Source: Sediminicoccus rosea
Lineage (GTDB): Bacteria > Pseudomonadota > Alphaproteobacteria > Acetobacterales > Acetobacteraceae
Direction of reading: 5' to 3'
Assembly: GCF_033547095.1 (NCBI RefSeq)
Contig: NZ_CP137852.1
Location: 1,109,501-1,173,500 of the forward strand
Length of the DNA stretch: 64,000 bases
Every line of letters starts with the position of its first letter. Position 1 is the first letter of the stretch. Position numbers and translations under genes: made by a program. Shown here piece by piece: positions 26,341 through 34,654 of this stretch. A model generated the notes under the pieces. It saw only the letters and a list, made by a program, of their open reading frames with translations, did no database searches and was not told the origin of the DNA.

Positions 26341-27954
26341 ATGCGTTTGCGTCACGTCATCATGGCGGCCTTGTTGCCGCTCGCCCTTGCCGCCACGGGC
26401 CCGGCCGCCGCGCAGGGCACGCTGCGCATCGGCATGACCGCGGCCGACATCCCGCTGACCCACGGCCAGCCCGACCAGGGCTTTGAGGGCAACCGTTTCA
26501 CCGGCATCCCCCTCTATGACGGCCTGACCGCCTGGGATCTGAGCCGGGCCGACCGCCCCTCCACCGTGATCCCGAGCCTCGCCACCGAGTGGACGAGCGA
26601 CCCGAACGACCGCACGCGCTGGATCTTCCGGCTGCGCCCCGGCGTCACCTTCCATGACGGCAGCCCCTTCAACGCCGATGCGGTGGTCTGGAACGTCCGC
26701 AAGGTGCTGGATCGCGAGGCCCCGCATTTCGACCCGCGCCAGGTGGGCGTGACCGCGACCCGCATGCCTACGCTGCGCCGCGCCGAGAAGATCGACGACA
26801 TGACCGTCGCGCTCTTCACCAGCGAGCCGGACAGCCTGCTGCCGATCAACCTCACCAACCTCTTCATGGCGAGCCCGGCACGCTGGGAAGCCCTGCGCGC
26901 GCAGCACCCGACGGCCGAGGCGACCTGGAACGCCTTCGCCGCCAACCCCTCCGGCACCGGCCCCTTCCGCCTGACGCGCCTCGTCCCGCGTGAGCGGGCC
27001 GAGATGGCCCGCAACGACAATTACTGGGGCACCAAGGCGAAGCTCGACCGCATCATCCTGCTGCCCATCCCGGAGGCCAGTGCGCGCACCGCGGCCCTGC
27101 TCTCGGGGCAGGTGGACTGGATCGAGGCGCCCTCGCCTGATGCGGTGCCGCAACTGCGTTCGCGCCAGATGCAGATCGCGACCAACCCGCAGCCGCATGT
27201 CTGGCCCTGGCAGCCCTGCTTCCTGCCCTCCTCGCCGCTCTCCGATGTGCGGGTCCGCCGCGCGCTGAACCTGGCGATTGACCGCGAGGGCCTGCGCACG
27301 CTGCTGGGCGGCATGATGCAGCCGGCCGTCAGCACCTATCCGGCCGGCCACCCCTGGGCGGGCAATCCCACCTTCCAGATCCGCACCGACAAGGCTGAGG
27401 CGCGCCGCCTGCTGGCCGAGGCCGGCTACGGCCCGCAGCGACCGCTGACGATCCGCGTGCAGATCAGCGCGAGCGGCTCGGGCCAGATGCAGCCGCTCTC
27501 GATGAACGAGTTCCTGCAGCAGGATCTCCGCACGGTCGGCGTGAATGTCGAGTTCGACGTGATCGAGTGGAACGCGCTCTTCACCAATTGGCGCAACGGC
27601 TGCGGCCATGCCTCGGCGCGCGGCGCGCATGCCACCAATGTCAGCTTCTCGGCGATGGACCCGTTCTTCTCGCTGGTGCGCTTCTACGACAGCAAGATGG
27701 CGCCGCCCGTCTCCAACAACTGGGGCATGTTTAACGATCCGCGCTTCGATGCGATGGTCGCCGCCGCCCGCACCTCCTTCGACCCTGCCGAGCGTGACGC
27801 GGCCCTGGCGCGCCTGCATGCGGCGGGCGTGGACGAGGCGCTGTTCATCTGGATCGCCCATGACGTGGGCCCGCGCGCGATGAGCCCGCGGGTGCGCGGC
27901 CATGTCCAGCCGCAAAGCTGGTTCGTGGATCTGCGGCTGCCTCACATCCAATGA
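26341..27954 (+). CDS. Peptide/opine-type ABC transporter substrate-binding protein (SBP family 5)
   Basis: A 537-residue periplasmic protein. ATG at 26341 begins a Sec signal peptide (AALLPLALAATGPAAAQ). RWIFRLRPGVTFHDGSPFNADAVVWN is the family 5 signature found in DppA/OppA; DVRVRRALNLAIDRE is a second conserved block. The ligand could be a di- or oligopeptide or similar. Two DppB/DppC-like permease genes follow, but no ATPase genes. A nested hairpin separates it from the first permease. Confidence 0.92.
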   Translation: MRLRHVIMAALLPLALAATGPAAAQGTLRIGMTAADIPLTHGQPDQGFEGNRFTGIPLYDGLTAWDLSRADRPSTVIPSLATEWTSDPNDRTRWIFRLRPGVTFHDGSPFNADAVVWNVRKVLDREAPHFDPRQVGVTATRMPTLRRAEKIDDMTVALFTSEPDSLLPINLTNLFMASPARWEALRAQHPTAEATWNAFAANPSGTGPFRLTRLVPRERAEMARNDNYWGTKAKLDRIILLPIPEASARTAALLSGQVDWIEAPSPDAVPQLRSRQMQIATNPQPHVWPWQPCFLPSSPLSDVRVRRALNLAIDREGLRTLLGGMMQPAVSTYPAGHPWAGNPTFQIRTDKAEARRLLAEAGYGPQRPLTIRVQISASGSGQMQPLSMNEFLQQDLRTVGVNVEFDVIEWNALFTNWRNGCGHASARGAHATNVSFSAMDPFFSLVRFYDSKMAPPVSNNWGMFNDPRFDAMVAAARTSFDPAERDAALARLHAAGVDEALFIWIAHDVGPRAMSPRVRGHVQPQSWFVDLRLPHIQ

Positions 27955-27960
27955 TCCCCA

Positions 27961-28073
27961 CGAAACCGCTTCGCGCTTCCGCAGGGGCCCTCTTCGGGCT
28001 CCTGCCTTCCACGCCCGGCTCCTCCTGGCGAGGCCAAGCCTCGCCAGGGCGCCGCGGGGCGGAAGCGGTTTCG
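27961..28073 (+). repeat. Nested inverted repeat between binding-protein and permease genes
   Basis: CGAAACCGCTT at 27961-27971 pairs with AAGCGGTTTCG at 28063-28073 (11 bp). Inside, CCTGGCGAGGC at 28024-28034 pairs perfectly with GCCTCGCCAGG at 28038-28048 around a CAA loop. The structure fills the 148-nt gap. Such intra-operon hairpins commonly protect the mRNA of the abundant binding protein from 3' exonucleases or lower expression of the permeases. Confidence 0.7.
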
Positions 28074-28102
28074 CATGACTGTCTGACCGGAGGGTGGGCC
28101 TG

Positions 28103-29056
28103 ATGTTTTTCTATCTGATCCGAAGGCTCATCTACGCGGTGCCCATCGCGCTCGCCGTGGGCTTCGTCTGCTTCATGCTGGTGCAGATCGCGCCGGGCGA
28201 TCCGATCAACGCGATCGTGCCGCCCGACGCGCCGCAGGAGGTGGTCGAGCAGGTGCGGCGCGACTACGGGCTGGACAAGCCGCTGCCGGTGCAGTTCGGC
28301 CTCTGGCTGATGAAGGTGGTGCAGGGCGACCTCGGCCGCTCGCTCGCCACCGGCCGCCCGGTCTGGAGCGACCTGCAATCGGCCATCGGCAACACGCTGA
28401 CGCTGGCCTTCGCCGCCTCGCTCATCGGCTTCGTGCTGGGCTGCATCCTGGGCGGGCTGGCGGGCACCTTCCGCGGCTCGCTGCTGGACCGCATGGCGGT
28501 CACCACCGCCGTCGCCGGCGTTTCCGTGCCGCATTACTGGCTCGGCATGGTGCTCGTCGTCATCTTCTCGGTGCAGCTGAACTGGCTGCCGGCGATGGGG
28601 GCCGGCCCGGGCGGCAGCGCCGACTGGGCCTGGGACTGGGAGCATATCCAGCACCTGATCCTTCCGGCCGTGACGCTTTCCGTAATCCCCATGGGCATCG
28701 TGACGCGCACCGTGCGCGGCATCGTCGCCGAGATCATGAATCAGGAATTCGTCGTCGCCCTGCGCGGCAAGGGCCTCACCTCCTGGAACGTCTTCGTGCA
28801 TGTCGTGAAGAACGCGGCGCCGAACGCGCTTGCCGTGATCGGCCTGCAGCTCGGCTATCTCATGGGCGGCTCGATCCTGGTGGAGACGGTGTTCTCCTGG
28901 CCGGGCACGGGCCTCTTGCTGAACAGCGCCATCTTCCAGCGCGACCTGCCGGTGCTCCAGGGCACGATCCTGGTGCTGGCGATGTTCTTCGTCGCGCTGA
29001 ACCTCTGCGTGGACCTGGTCCAGACCGCGCTTGACCCCCGGATTAAGCGAGCCTGA
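28103..29056 (+). CDS. DppB/OppB-like ABC transporter permease
   Basis: 317 residues; the ATG at 28103 has GGAGGG 8 nt upstream, better than the GTG at 28094. Six hydrophobic helices, the first at LIYAVPIALAVGFVCFMLVQ; LNTL-type TM motif AIGNTLTLAFAAS and the EAA loop around VALRGKGLTSWNVFVHVVKNA. ILVETVFSWPGTGLLL is a strong DppB-family marker. Partner of the next permease. Confidence 0.93.
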   Translation: MFFYLIRRLIYAVPIALAVGFVCFMLVQIAPGDPINAIVPPDAPQEVVEQVRRDYGLDKPLPVQFGLWLMKVVQGDLGRSLATGRPVWSDLQSAIGNTLTLAFAASLIGFVLGCILGGLAGTFRGSLLDRMAVTTAVAGVSVPHYWLGMVLVVIFSVQLNWLPAMGAGPGGSADWAWDWEHIQHLILPAVTLSVIPMGIVTRTVRGIVAEIMNQEFVVALRGKGLTSWNVFVHVVKNAAPNALAVIGLQLGYLMGGSILVETVFSWPGTGLLLNSAIFQRDLPVLQGTILVLAMFFVALNLCVDLVQTALDPRIKRA

Positions 29057-29058
29057 GC

Positions 29059-29958
29059 ATGAGCACCTCCGCCGCCACCGCCGAGCTCGCCATCCAGGCG
29101 AAGACCGCCGTCCTCCGCTCCGAAGGCTATTGGGCGGGCGTCTGGAAGCGCCTGAAGCGCGACCCCGTGACGATCTTCTGCGCCAGCGTGCTCTTCGTCA
29201 TGCTGATGATCATCGTCTTCGCGCCCTACATCGCGCCGCACGACCCCTTCCAGGGCAGCATGATCCGCCGCCTCCGCCCGATCGGCACCGAGAACTACCC
29301 CCTCGGCACCGACGAGCTGGGCCGCGACATGCTGACGCGACTGATCTATGGCGGCCGCCTCTCCTGGTTCATGGGCATCGTGCCCGTGGCCCTTGCCTTT
29401 GTGATCGGCACCTTCCTCGGCGTCATCGCGGGCTTCGTCGGCGGCCGCACGAACATGCTCATCATGCGCGTGACCGACGTGTTCTACGCCTTCCCCTCGG
29501 TGCTGCTGGCCGTCGCCATCTCGGGCGCGCTGGGGGCGGGCATCATGAACGCCATCCTCTCGCTGACGCTGGTCTTCGTGCCGCCCATCATCCGTGTGGC
29601 GGAGAGCGTTACCACTGGCGTCCGCAACCTCGACTTCGTGGATGCGGCGCGCGCCTCGGGCGCCTCCGCGGTGACGATCGTGCGGGTGCATGTGCTGGGC
29701 AATGTGCTGGGGCCGATCTTCGTCTATTCGACCTCGCTCATCTCGGTCTGCATGATCCTGGCCTCGGGCCTCTCCTTCCTCGGCCTCGGCACGCGGCCGC
29801 CGGAAGCGGAGTGGGGGCTGATGCTGAACACGCTGCGCACGGCGATCTATGTGCAGCCCTGGGTGGCGGTGCTGCCCGGCGTCTGCATCTTCGTGACCTC
29901 GATCTGCTTCAACCTCGTCTCCGACGGCCTGCGGCAGGCGATGGATGTGAAGGGCTGA
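29059..29958 (+). CDS. DppC/OppC-like ABC transporter permease
   Basis: 299 residues beginning 2 nt after the upstream permease stop. An extended N-terminal cytoplasmic tail precedes the first helix (ILFVMLMIIVFAPYIAP). GTDELGRDMLTRLIYGGRLSW is the OppC-N/DppC hallmark and DAARASGASAVTIVRVHVLGN the EAA loop. The last gene of the importer operon; both expected DppD/DppF-type ATPases are absent from this locus. Confidence 0.93.
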   Translation: MSTSAATAELAIQAKTAVLRSEGYWAGVWKRLKRDPVTIFCASVLFVMLMIIVFAPYIAPHDPFQGSMIRRLRPIGTENYPLGTDELGRDMLTRLIYGGRLSWFMGIVPVALAFVIGTFLGVIAGFVGGRTNMLIMRVTDVFYAFPSVLLAVAISGALGAGIMNAILSLTLVFVPPIIRVAESVTTGVRNLDFVDAARASGASAVTIVRVHVLGNVLGPIFVYSTSLISVCMILASGLSFLGLGTRPPEAEWGLMLNTLRTAIYVQPWVAVLPGVCIFVTSICFNLVSDGLRQAMDVKG

Positions 29959-30009
29959 GCCTTGTCGTGCGGCCCCGGCCACGCGAAACTCCGCGGGATT
30001 TCGCACCGG

Positions 30010-30041
30010 ACGTTGCAACCCCTGGCGGGTTGCAACGTTTT
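30010..30041 (+). terminator. Perfect 12-bp stem followed by T-run
   Basis: ACGTTGCAACCC at 30010-30021 pairs with GGGTTGCAACGT at 30027-30038 with a 5-nt loop, then TTT (30039-30041). It ends the ABC importer transcript by all appearances. It sits only 25 nt before the start of the next gene, so it could also act as an attenuator or operator for that gene. Confidence 0.7.
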
Positions 30042-30066
30042 GGCACATCGCCCTGAGGAGATTGTC

Positions 30067-30615
30067 TTGAATCGTCGCCATCTGATCGCCCATCTGCCGG
30101 CCCTGGCCGCGCTCCCGCTCCTGTCCGGCCCCGCGGCCGCGGCCAGCCGGCGCGAGATCGACGCGGAGGTTGCGATCGCGCTCGAGACCCTGCGCGGCAT
30201 GGAGCATGTCCGCCCCCTCGTCAGCGCCGCGCACGCCATCCTGATCTTTCCCCGCATCATCAGCGGCGGGTTCATCGTGGGCGGGCAATTCGGCGAGGGC
30301 GCGCTGATCCGCGGCCGCGAGACCGAGGGCCATTACCGCATCGCCGGCGCCAGCTTCGGCCTGATCGCCGGCGCGCAGACCGCCGGCATCGCCATGTTCT
30401 TCATGAACGAGGCGGCGCTCCGGGCGCTGATGGCCGCCGACGGCTGGGAGATCGGCACCGGCCCGAGCGTGGTGGCGCTGGACCACGGCCTGCAGGCCAA
30501 TGCCAGCATCACGACGCTGCGCGAGCCGGTCTACTCCATCACCTTCGGCCAGCGCGGCCTGATGGCGGCCCTGGCGCTCAACGGCACGAAGATCACCCGC
30601 TTCCGGCCGGAATAG
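30067..30615 (+). CDS. SYLF/Ysc84-domain lipid-binding protein
   Basis: 182 residues. TTG at 30067 is the likely start: GAGGAG lies at 30055-30060, 6 nt upstream, and the following NRRHLIAHLPALAALPLLSG reads as a twin-arginine-like or Sec signal peptide ending near AAAAS. The body matches the SYLF (DUF500) fold: AHAILIFPRIISGGFIVGGQFGEGAL and ASFGLIAGAQTAGIAMFFM. These proteins bind phosphoinositides in eukaryotes; the bacterial role is unknown, presumably periplasmic. Confidence 0.85.
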   Translation: MNRRHLIAHLPALAALPLLSGPAAAASRREIDAEVAIALETLRGMEHVRPLVSAAHAILIFPRIISGGFIVGGQFGEGALIRGRETEGHYRIAGASFGLIAGAQTAGIAMFFMNEAALRALMAADGWEIGTGPSVVALDHGLQANASITTLREPVYSITFGQRGLMAALALNGTKITRFRPE

Positions 30616-30622
30616 CCGCCGG

Positions 30623-31261
30623 TCAGAACAGCGCGGGGGCGACCCATTTCCGGAAGCCCTCGCGCTCGCCGAGGCGCGCATACCAGGCGGCCAGCGCCGG
30701 GAATTCCGGCATGCCCGGCACCTGCACCTCGGGCCCGAACCAGCGCCGCGCATAGCAGCCGAGCACGATGTCGGCCAGCGTGAAGGCCTTGCCCTCGATG
30801 AAGGGCCGGCCGTCGCCGAGGCGCGCTTCCAGGATGGCCCAGCAGCGCGCGCTGTTGGTCACCGCCGCCGCCACCGCCTTCATGTCGCGCTTCGCCGCGG
30901 GCGTGCGGACCATGTTCCAGAACAGGTCGCGCTCGGCGGGCGAGAGGGTGGAGAGCTGCCAGTCCAGCCAGCGATCCACGCTGGCCCGCGCGCCCGCCGC
31001 CTCCGGATAGAGGCCGCGCGCGTCGCTGCCCACCATCATGCAGAGATAGCGGCAGACGCTGTTGCTCTCCCAGAGTTCCATGCCGTCATGGCGGAGCGAG
31101 GGGATCCGGCCATTGGGGTTGAGCGCGCGGTATTCGGGCGTGTCCACCACGCCATGCTCCATGCCGGCATCGTGCCGCTCGTAGGGCTGGCCCAGCTCCT
31201 CCAGCACCCAGAGCGGCTTCCACACATTCACGCTGTTCACGCGGCCAAAGATCTCGATCAC
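30623..31261 (-). CDS. Glutathione S-transferase family protein
   Basis: 212 residues starting at GTG 31259-31261 with GGAGA upstream. The N-terminal thioredoxin-like domain has VNSVNVWKPLWVLEEL (Ser/Asn region of the active site), NPNGRIPSL (cis-Pro) and WESNSVCRYL (the Glu-Ser that binds the gamma-glutamyl group); the C-terminal helical domain has FTLADIVLGCYARRW. Closest in outline to YfcG/theta-type bacterial GSTs. An upstream in-frame extension of 108 codons is not protein-like. Substrate unknown. Confidence 0.88.
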   Translation of the reverse strand: MIEIFGRVNSVNVWKPLWVLEELGQPYERHDAGMEHGVVDTPEYRALNPNGRIPSLRHDGMELWESNSVCRYLCMMVGSDARGLYPEAAGARASVDRWLDWQLSTLSPAERDLFWNMVRTPAAKRDMKAVAAAVTNSARCWAILEARLGDGRPFIEGKAFTLADIVLGCYARRWFGPEVQVPGMPEFPALAAWYARLGEREGFRKWVAPALF

Positions 31262-31463
31262 GGTCCGCTGTCTCCTGAACCTTGCGGCGGGTGAAGGGCA
31301 CCTTGCCGCCTTCCGTCTTGTTCCGCCAGAGATACGAAAGCGGCCGGGAGATGAGGAATCTTCCATGCAACGGCGTTCGGTGCCCCGGGTTGCACGCGGA
31401 TGGCCCGAACCCGGCGCCGCACGGCCTTTGGCCCCCGGCAGGCGCGAGCCGCGTCGGCCGGGC

Positions 31464-32876
31464 CTAGGCGCGTTGTGGCGGCTTCGCCTTCGGCTCGAAG
31501 CGCCAGGGCGAGCCGCCATCGTCATTGGCGTCCAGCCGCAGCCGGTGCTCCAGCGGTGGGAAGGCGCGGCTGCGGCAATCGGCACGGTCGCAGAGCCGGC
31601 AGGAGAGGCCGATGCCCACGCGGGCCGTCGTCAGGTCCAGCCCATCCGCATAGACCAGCTCGGAGGCGCGGGCGATGTCGCAACCGATCGCCACCACATG
31701 CGTGGGGGAGGGCTCGCCCCAGCGCGGGGTGGGTCCGTGCACGGCCTTGGCGATACAGAGGAAGGCGGCGCCATCCGGCAGTTCCGCCGCCTGCACGCGC
31801 ACCTGCTCGGGCGTGCCGAAGGCGTGGTGCACCACCCATTTGGGGCAGCTTCCGCCGAAGCGCGCGAAGGGGAAGCCCGCCGCGGCGAAGCGCTTGGTCA
31901 CGTTGCCCGCCGTATCCGCGCGCAGGAAGAAGAAGGGCACGCCGCGGTGCCCCTCGCGCTGCAAGGTCGAAAGCCGCTGCGCCGCCTGCTCGTAGGAGAC
32001 GCCGAAACGCGCGGCGAGCTTCTCGACATCGTGCCGCAGCTCGCGCGCCGCATGCAGGAAGGGCAGGTAGGGCATGAGCAGTACGGCGGCCGCATAGTTC
32101 AGCAGCCCGATGCGGATGAGCTGCGTGGCCTCCGTGCTCGAGGGCGGTTCCTCGCCCAGCGTCGCATCCACCACCTCGCGCGCTTCCATCAGCATGAGCT
32201 GGAAGGCCATGCGGAAGCCGCGGGATTCGCGGGGCAGCGATTCCGCGAGCCAGAGGTCACGCGTGCGCTGGTCGAAGCGGCGGTCGCTCTCGGGCATCGG
32301 CGCCACCGTCACGCGCACGCCATGCGCGTTGCGCAGCCGTTCGGCGATGGCGTGGTTCATCTCGGCCGGCGTCGCGCGCAACTCTGCGCCAAGCTTCTCC
32401 CCAAAGCGCTCCAACTCGGGGAAGTGGTTGCCGCGCTCGTGGAAGAAGTCGCGCGCCTCCTCCGTCGGCAGCAGCAGGCGCCGGCCCGAGGGGAGCGCGA
32501 TTCCGGAGCTGTCCTCCCGCGCCACGCGCCAGGCGCGATAGAGCGCAAGCACGCCGCGCGAGGCATTGGGCGCGGCCGCCGCCATCGCCTGCAACTCGCC
32601 TTCGGGGACGGAATCCAGCCCCAGCACGGGATCGGCCAGCACCTCGCGCAGTCCGGCCTCCAGCTGGCGTTCCGCATGGCCGGAGAGCGCGGCGAGATCC
32701 ACGCCCAGTGCCTCCGTCAGCTTGAACAGGACGGCGGCGGTGACCGAGCGCTGGTCATGCTCGATCAGGTTCAGATAGCTGGCGGAGATGCCCAGCCGCG
32801 CGGCGAGCGCCTGCTGCGTCATGCCGCGCTCGGTGCGGATGCGACGGACGGTGCGGCCGATCAGCGGGCGGGCCAT
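31464..32876 (-). CDS. ScfR/RamB-type short-chain fatty acyl-CoA regulator (XRE HTH + ImmA/IrrE-like + DUF2083)
   Basis: 470 residues. Residues about 8-62 form an XRE helix-turn-helix (MTQQALAARLGISASYLNLIEHDQRS). The middle region has the IrrE-like fold, and the C-terminal DUF2083 region carries GLSCRLCDRADCRSRAFPPL, a Cys-rich motif conserved in RamB/ScfR proteins. RamB represses the glyoxylate-cycle genes in Corynebacterium and ScfRs sense propionyl- or acetyl-CoA. It diverges from aceA with 150 nt between the starts, so it very probably controls that gene and itself. Confidence 0.88.
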   Translation of the reverse strand: MARPLIGRTVRRIRTERGMTQQALAARLGISASYLNLIEHDQRSVTAAVLFKLTEALGVDLAALSGHAERQLEAGLREVLADPVLGLDSVPEGELQAMAAAAPNASRGVLALYRAWRVAREDSSGIALPSGRRLLLPTEEARDFFHERGNHFPELERFGEKLGAELRATPAEMNHAIAERLRNAHGVRVTVAPMPESDRRFDQRTRDLWLAESLPRESRGFRMAFQLMLMEAREVVDATLGEEPPSSTEATQLIRIGLLNYAAAVLLMPYLPFLHAARELRHDVEKLAARFGVSYEQAAQRLSTLQREGHRGVPFFFLRADTAGNVTKRFAAAGFPFARFGGSCPKWVVHHAFGTPEQVRVQAAELPDGAAFLCIAKAVHGPTPRWGEPSPTHVVAIGCDIARASELVYADGLDLTTARVGIGLSCRLCDRADCRSRAFPPLEHRLRLDANDDGGSPWRFEPKAKPPQRA

Positions 32877-32896
32877 GGCACTCTCCTCTTTACAAC

Positions 32897-32990
32897 ATTG
32901 ACTGAATTGCGGGCTGAAATGTCGCCGGCTGAACAGTCTTGCCGTGTCTGGGGCAGTTTTACGCGTGACTTGGCGGGGCGCAATGTCAAT
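32897..32990. promoter_or_regulatory. Candidate operators between regulator and aceA
   Basis: ATTGAC at 32897-32902 and its reverse complement GTCAAT at 32985-32990 flank the 150-nt divergent region, each next to an A/T-rich stretch (CTTTACAACATTGAC and GTCAATCTTTCAC). Inverted copies near both transcription starts are what a shared regulator would use. No consensus for this regulator is known to me in this group. Confidence 0.3.
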
Positions 32991-33026
32991 CTTTCACAGG
33001 TCGCCCAGACCTGAGGAGATTTTCCG

Positions 33027-34340
33027 ATGCGCCCCGAAACCACCAAGCTGACCGCGCCCGACGGCATGCCCCCCGGCTCGGGCGGTGAGCCCGGCCGCTT
33101 CGACGGCATCCGCCGGGACTATACCCCGGGCGATGTCGCGCGCCTCGCCGGCAGCTTCCGCACCCAGCACACCCTGGCCGAGATGGGCGCCCGCCGCCTC
33201 TGGCACCTGCTCCGCACCGAGCCGCAGGTGACGACGCTCGGCGCCATGACCGGCATGCAGGCGCTGCAGCAGGTGAAGGCGGGGCTGAAGGCCATCTACC
33301 TCTCCGGCTGGCAGGTCGCGGCCGACGCCAATTCGGCCAACACCATGTATCCTGACCAGTCGCTCTATCCGGTGGACAGCGTGCCCAACGTGATCCGCCG
33401 GATCAACAACGCGCTGCGCCGCGCGGACCAGATCGCCACCATGGAGCGGCATGACGGCAGCGGCGATGACCGCACCCACTACATGGCGCCCATCATCGCC
33501 GATGCGGAAGCGGGCTTCGGCGGGGCGCTCAACGCCTATGAGCTGATGCGCGCCATGATCGAGGCGGGCGCCGCCGGCGTGCATTTCGAGGACCAGCTGG
33601 CCAGCGAGAAGAAGTGCGGCCATCTCGGCGGCAAGGTGCTGGTGCCGATCAGCCAGCACATCCGCACGCTGAACGCCGCGCGCCTCGCCGCCGATGTCGA
33701 GGGTGTGAGCACGGTCCTGCTCTGCCGCACCGATGCGGAATCCGCACAGCTTCTCACCAGCGACGTGGATGAGCGCGACCGCCCCTTCCTCAGCGGCGAG
33801 CGCACGCCCGAGGGCTTCTTCCGCATCAAGCCCGGCAGGGGCAAGGCCTACGCCATCGCCCGCAGCCTCGCCTACGCTCCCTATGCCGACCTGCTCTGGT
33901 GGGAGACCTCCGACCCGGACCTCGACGATGCGCGCGACTTCGCCGAGGCGATCCACCGGCAGTTCCCGGGCAAGATGCTGGCCTACAACTGCTCGCCCAG
34001 CTTCAACTGGCAGCGGAAGATGGGCGTGGAGGCCGCCGCCCAGTTCCAGCGCGAACTGGGCGCCATGGGCTACAAGTTCCAATTCGTCACGCTGGCCGGA
34101 TTCCACAGCCTGAACCTCTCCATGTTCAAGCTGGCGCGTGGCTATGCCGAGCGCGGCATGGGCGCCTATAGCGAACTGCAGCAGGCCGAATTCGCCGAGG
34201 AGGTGAACGGCTTCACGGCTGTGCGCCACCAGCGCGAGGTGGGTGTGGGCTATTTCGACGCGATCGCGAACGCCGCGAGCGGCGGCAAGGCCAGCACCAC
34301 CGCGCTGAAGGACAGCACCGAAGCGGCGCAGTTTGTTTGA
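33027..34340 (+). CDS. aceA: Isocitrate lyase
   Basis: 437 residues. The signature [13 protein letters not shown] contains catalytic Cys197; [15 protein letters not shown] and ADAEAGFGG supply Mg-binding and substrate residues; NCSPSFNWQ and CRTDAES are also conserved. It splits isocitrate to glyoxylate and succinate in the glyoxylate shunt for growth on C2 compounds. Length is that of the bacterial short form. Upstream lies the RamB/ScfR-type regulator in divergent orientation. No malate synthase gene is in the window. Confidence 0.97.
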   Translation: MRPETTKLTAPDGMPPGSGGEPGRFDGIRRDYTPGDVARLAGSFRTQHTLAEMGARRLWHLLRTEPQVTTLGAMTGMQALQQVKAGLKAIYLSGWQVAADANSANTMYPDQSLYPVDSVPNVIRRINNALRRADQIATMERHDGSGDDRTHYMAPIIADAEAGFGGALNAYELMRAMIEAGAAGVHFEDQLASEKKCGHLGGKVLVPISQHIRTLNAARLAADVEGVSTVLLCRTDAESAQLLTSDVDERDRPFLSGERTPEGFFRIKPGRGKAYAIARSLAYAPYADLLWWETSDPDLDDARDFAEAIHRQFPGKMLAYNCSPSFNWQRKMGVEAAAQFQRELGAMGYKFQFVTLAGFHSLNLSMFKLARGYAERGMGAYSELQQAEFAEEVNGFTAVRHQREVGVGYFDAIANAASGGKASTTALKDSTEAAQFV

Positions 34341-34377
34341 CGCCCTCAAGCGCCGGGCGCGCGCTCCGCGCGATTGG

Positions 34378-34442
34378 CTTCGGGATGCTGAAGCATCCTG
34401 CCGTGCCTATTCGGCTCGGAATCCCGAAGTGCAGTGCTTTTT
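34378..34442 (+). terminator. Candidate terminator after aceA
   Basis: CTTCGGGAT at 34378-34386 pairs with ATCCCGAAG at 34421-34429; inside lies a smaller stem GATGCT/AGCATC (34384-34397). A five-T run follows at 34438-34442. The long loop makes it unusual, but it sits in the 138-nt gap before a separate small gene with its own ribosome site. Confidence 0.5.
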
Positions 34443-34478
34443 CTTCACGTGTTCTTGCCAACCCGAAGGAGACATCCG

Positions 34479-34649
34479 ATGAACGACAATCACGATGATG
34501 GCCTGGTCCACTCCCACAACTATGCGTGCAGCGAGCGCGGCCGCATGGCGCATCGCCCGCTGACGACGCGGCCGGAGGAATTCGACGACGGCCTGGTCCA
34601 CTCCCACAACTACGCCTGTGGCGAGCGCGGGCAGCCGGCCCATCGCTGA
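34479..34649 (+). CDS. 56-residue microprotein with two HxH...C repeats
   Basis: The ATG at 34479 has a textbook ribosome site, GAAGGAG at 34465-34471, 7 nt upstream. Residues 6-26 and 36-56 are copies of one 21-residue unit (core DDGLVHSHNYAC...ERG..AHR) with 18 of 21 residues identical. The coding DNA differs at several synonymous positions (GAT/GAC, TAT/TAC, TGC/TGT), which points to selection on the protein. Each copy has His-Ser-His, an invariant Cys (17 and 47) and a C-terminal His, suggestive of a metal site or a modification site. No signal peptide or membrane segment. I do not recognise the family; a ribosomally made, modified peptide or a metal-binding regulator are both possible. 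Confidence 0.75.
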   Translation: MNDNHDDGLVHSHNYACSERGRMAHRPLTTRPEEFDDGLVHSHNYACGERGQPAHR

Positions 34650-34654
34650 GCGCG

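Noticed and set aside
34479-34649. Microprotein as PqqA or a known Nif11/NHLP precursor
   Set aside because: PqqA needs a Glu-x-x-x-Tyr core and pqq genes; neither is here. The repeats do not resemble Nif11 or NHLP leaders.
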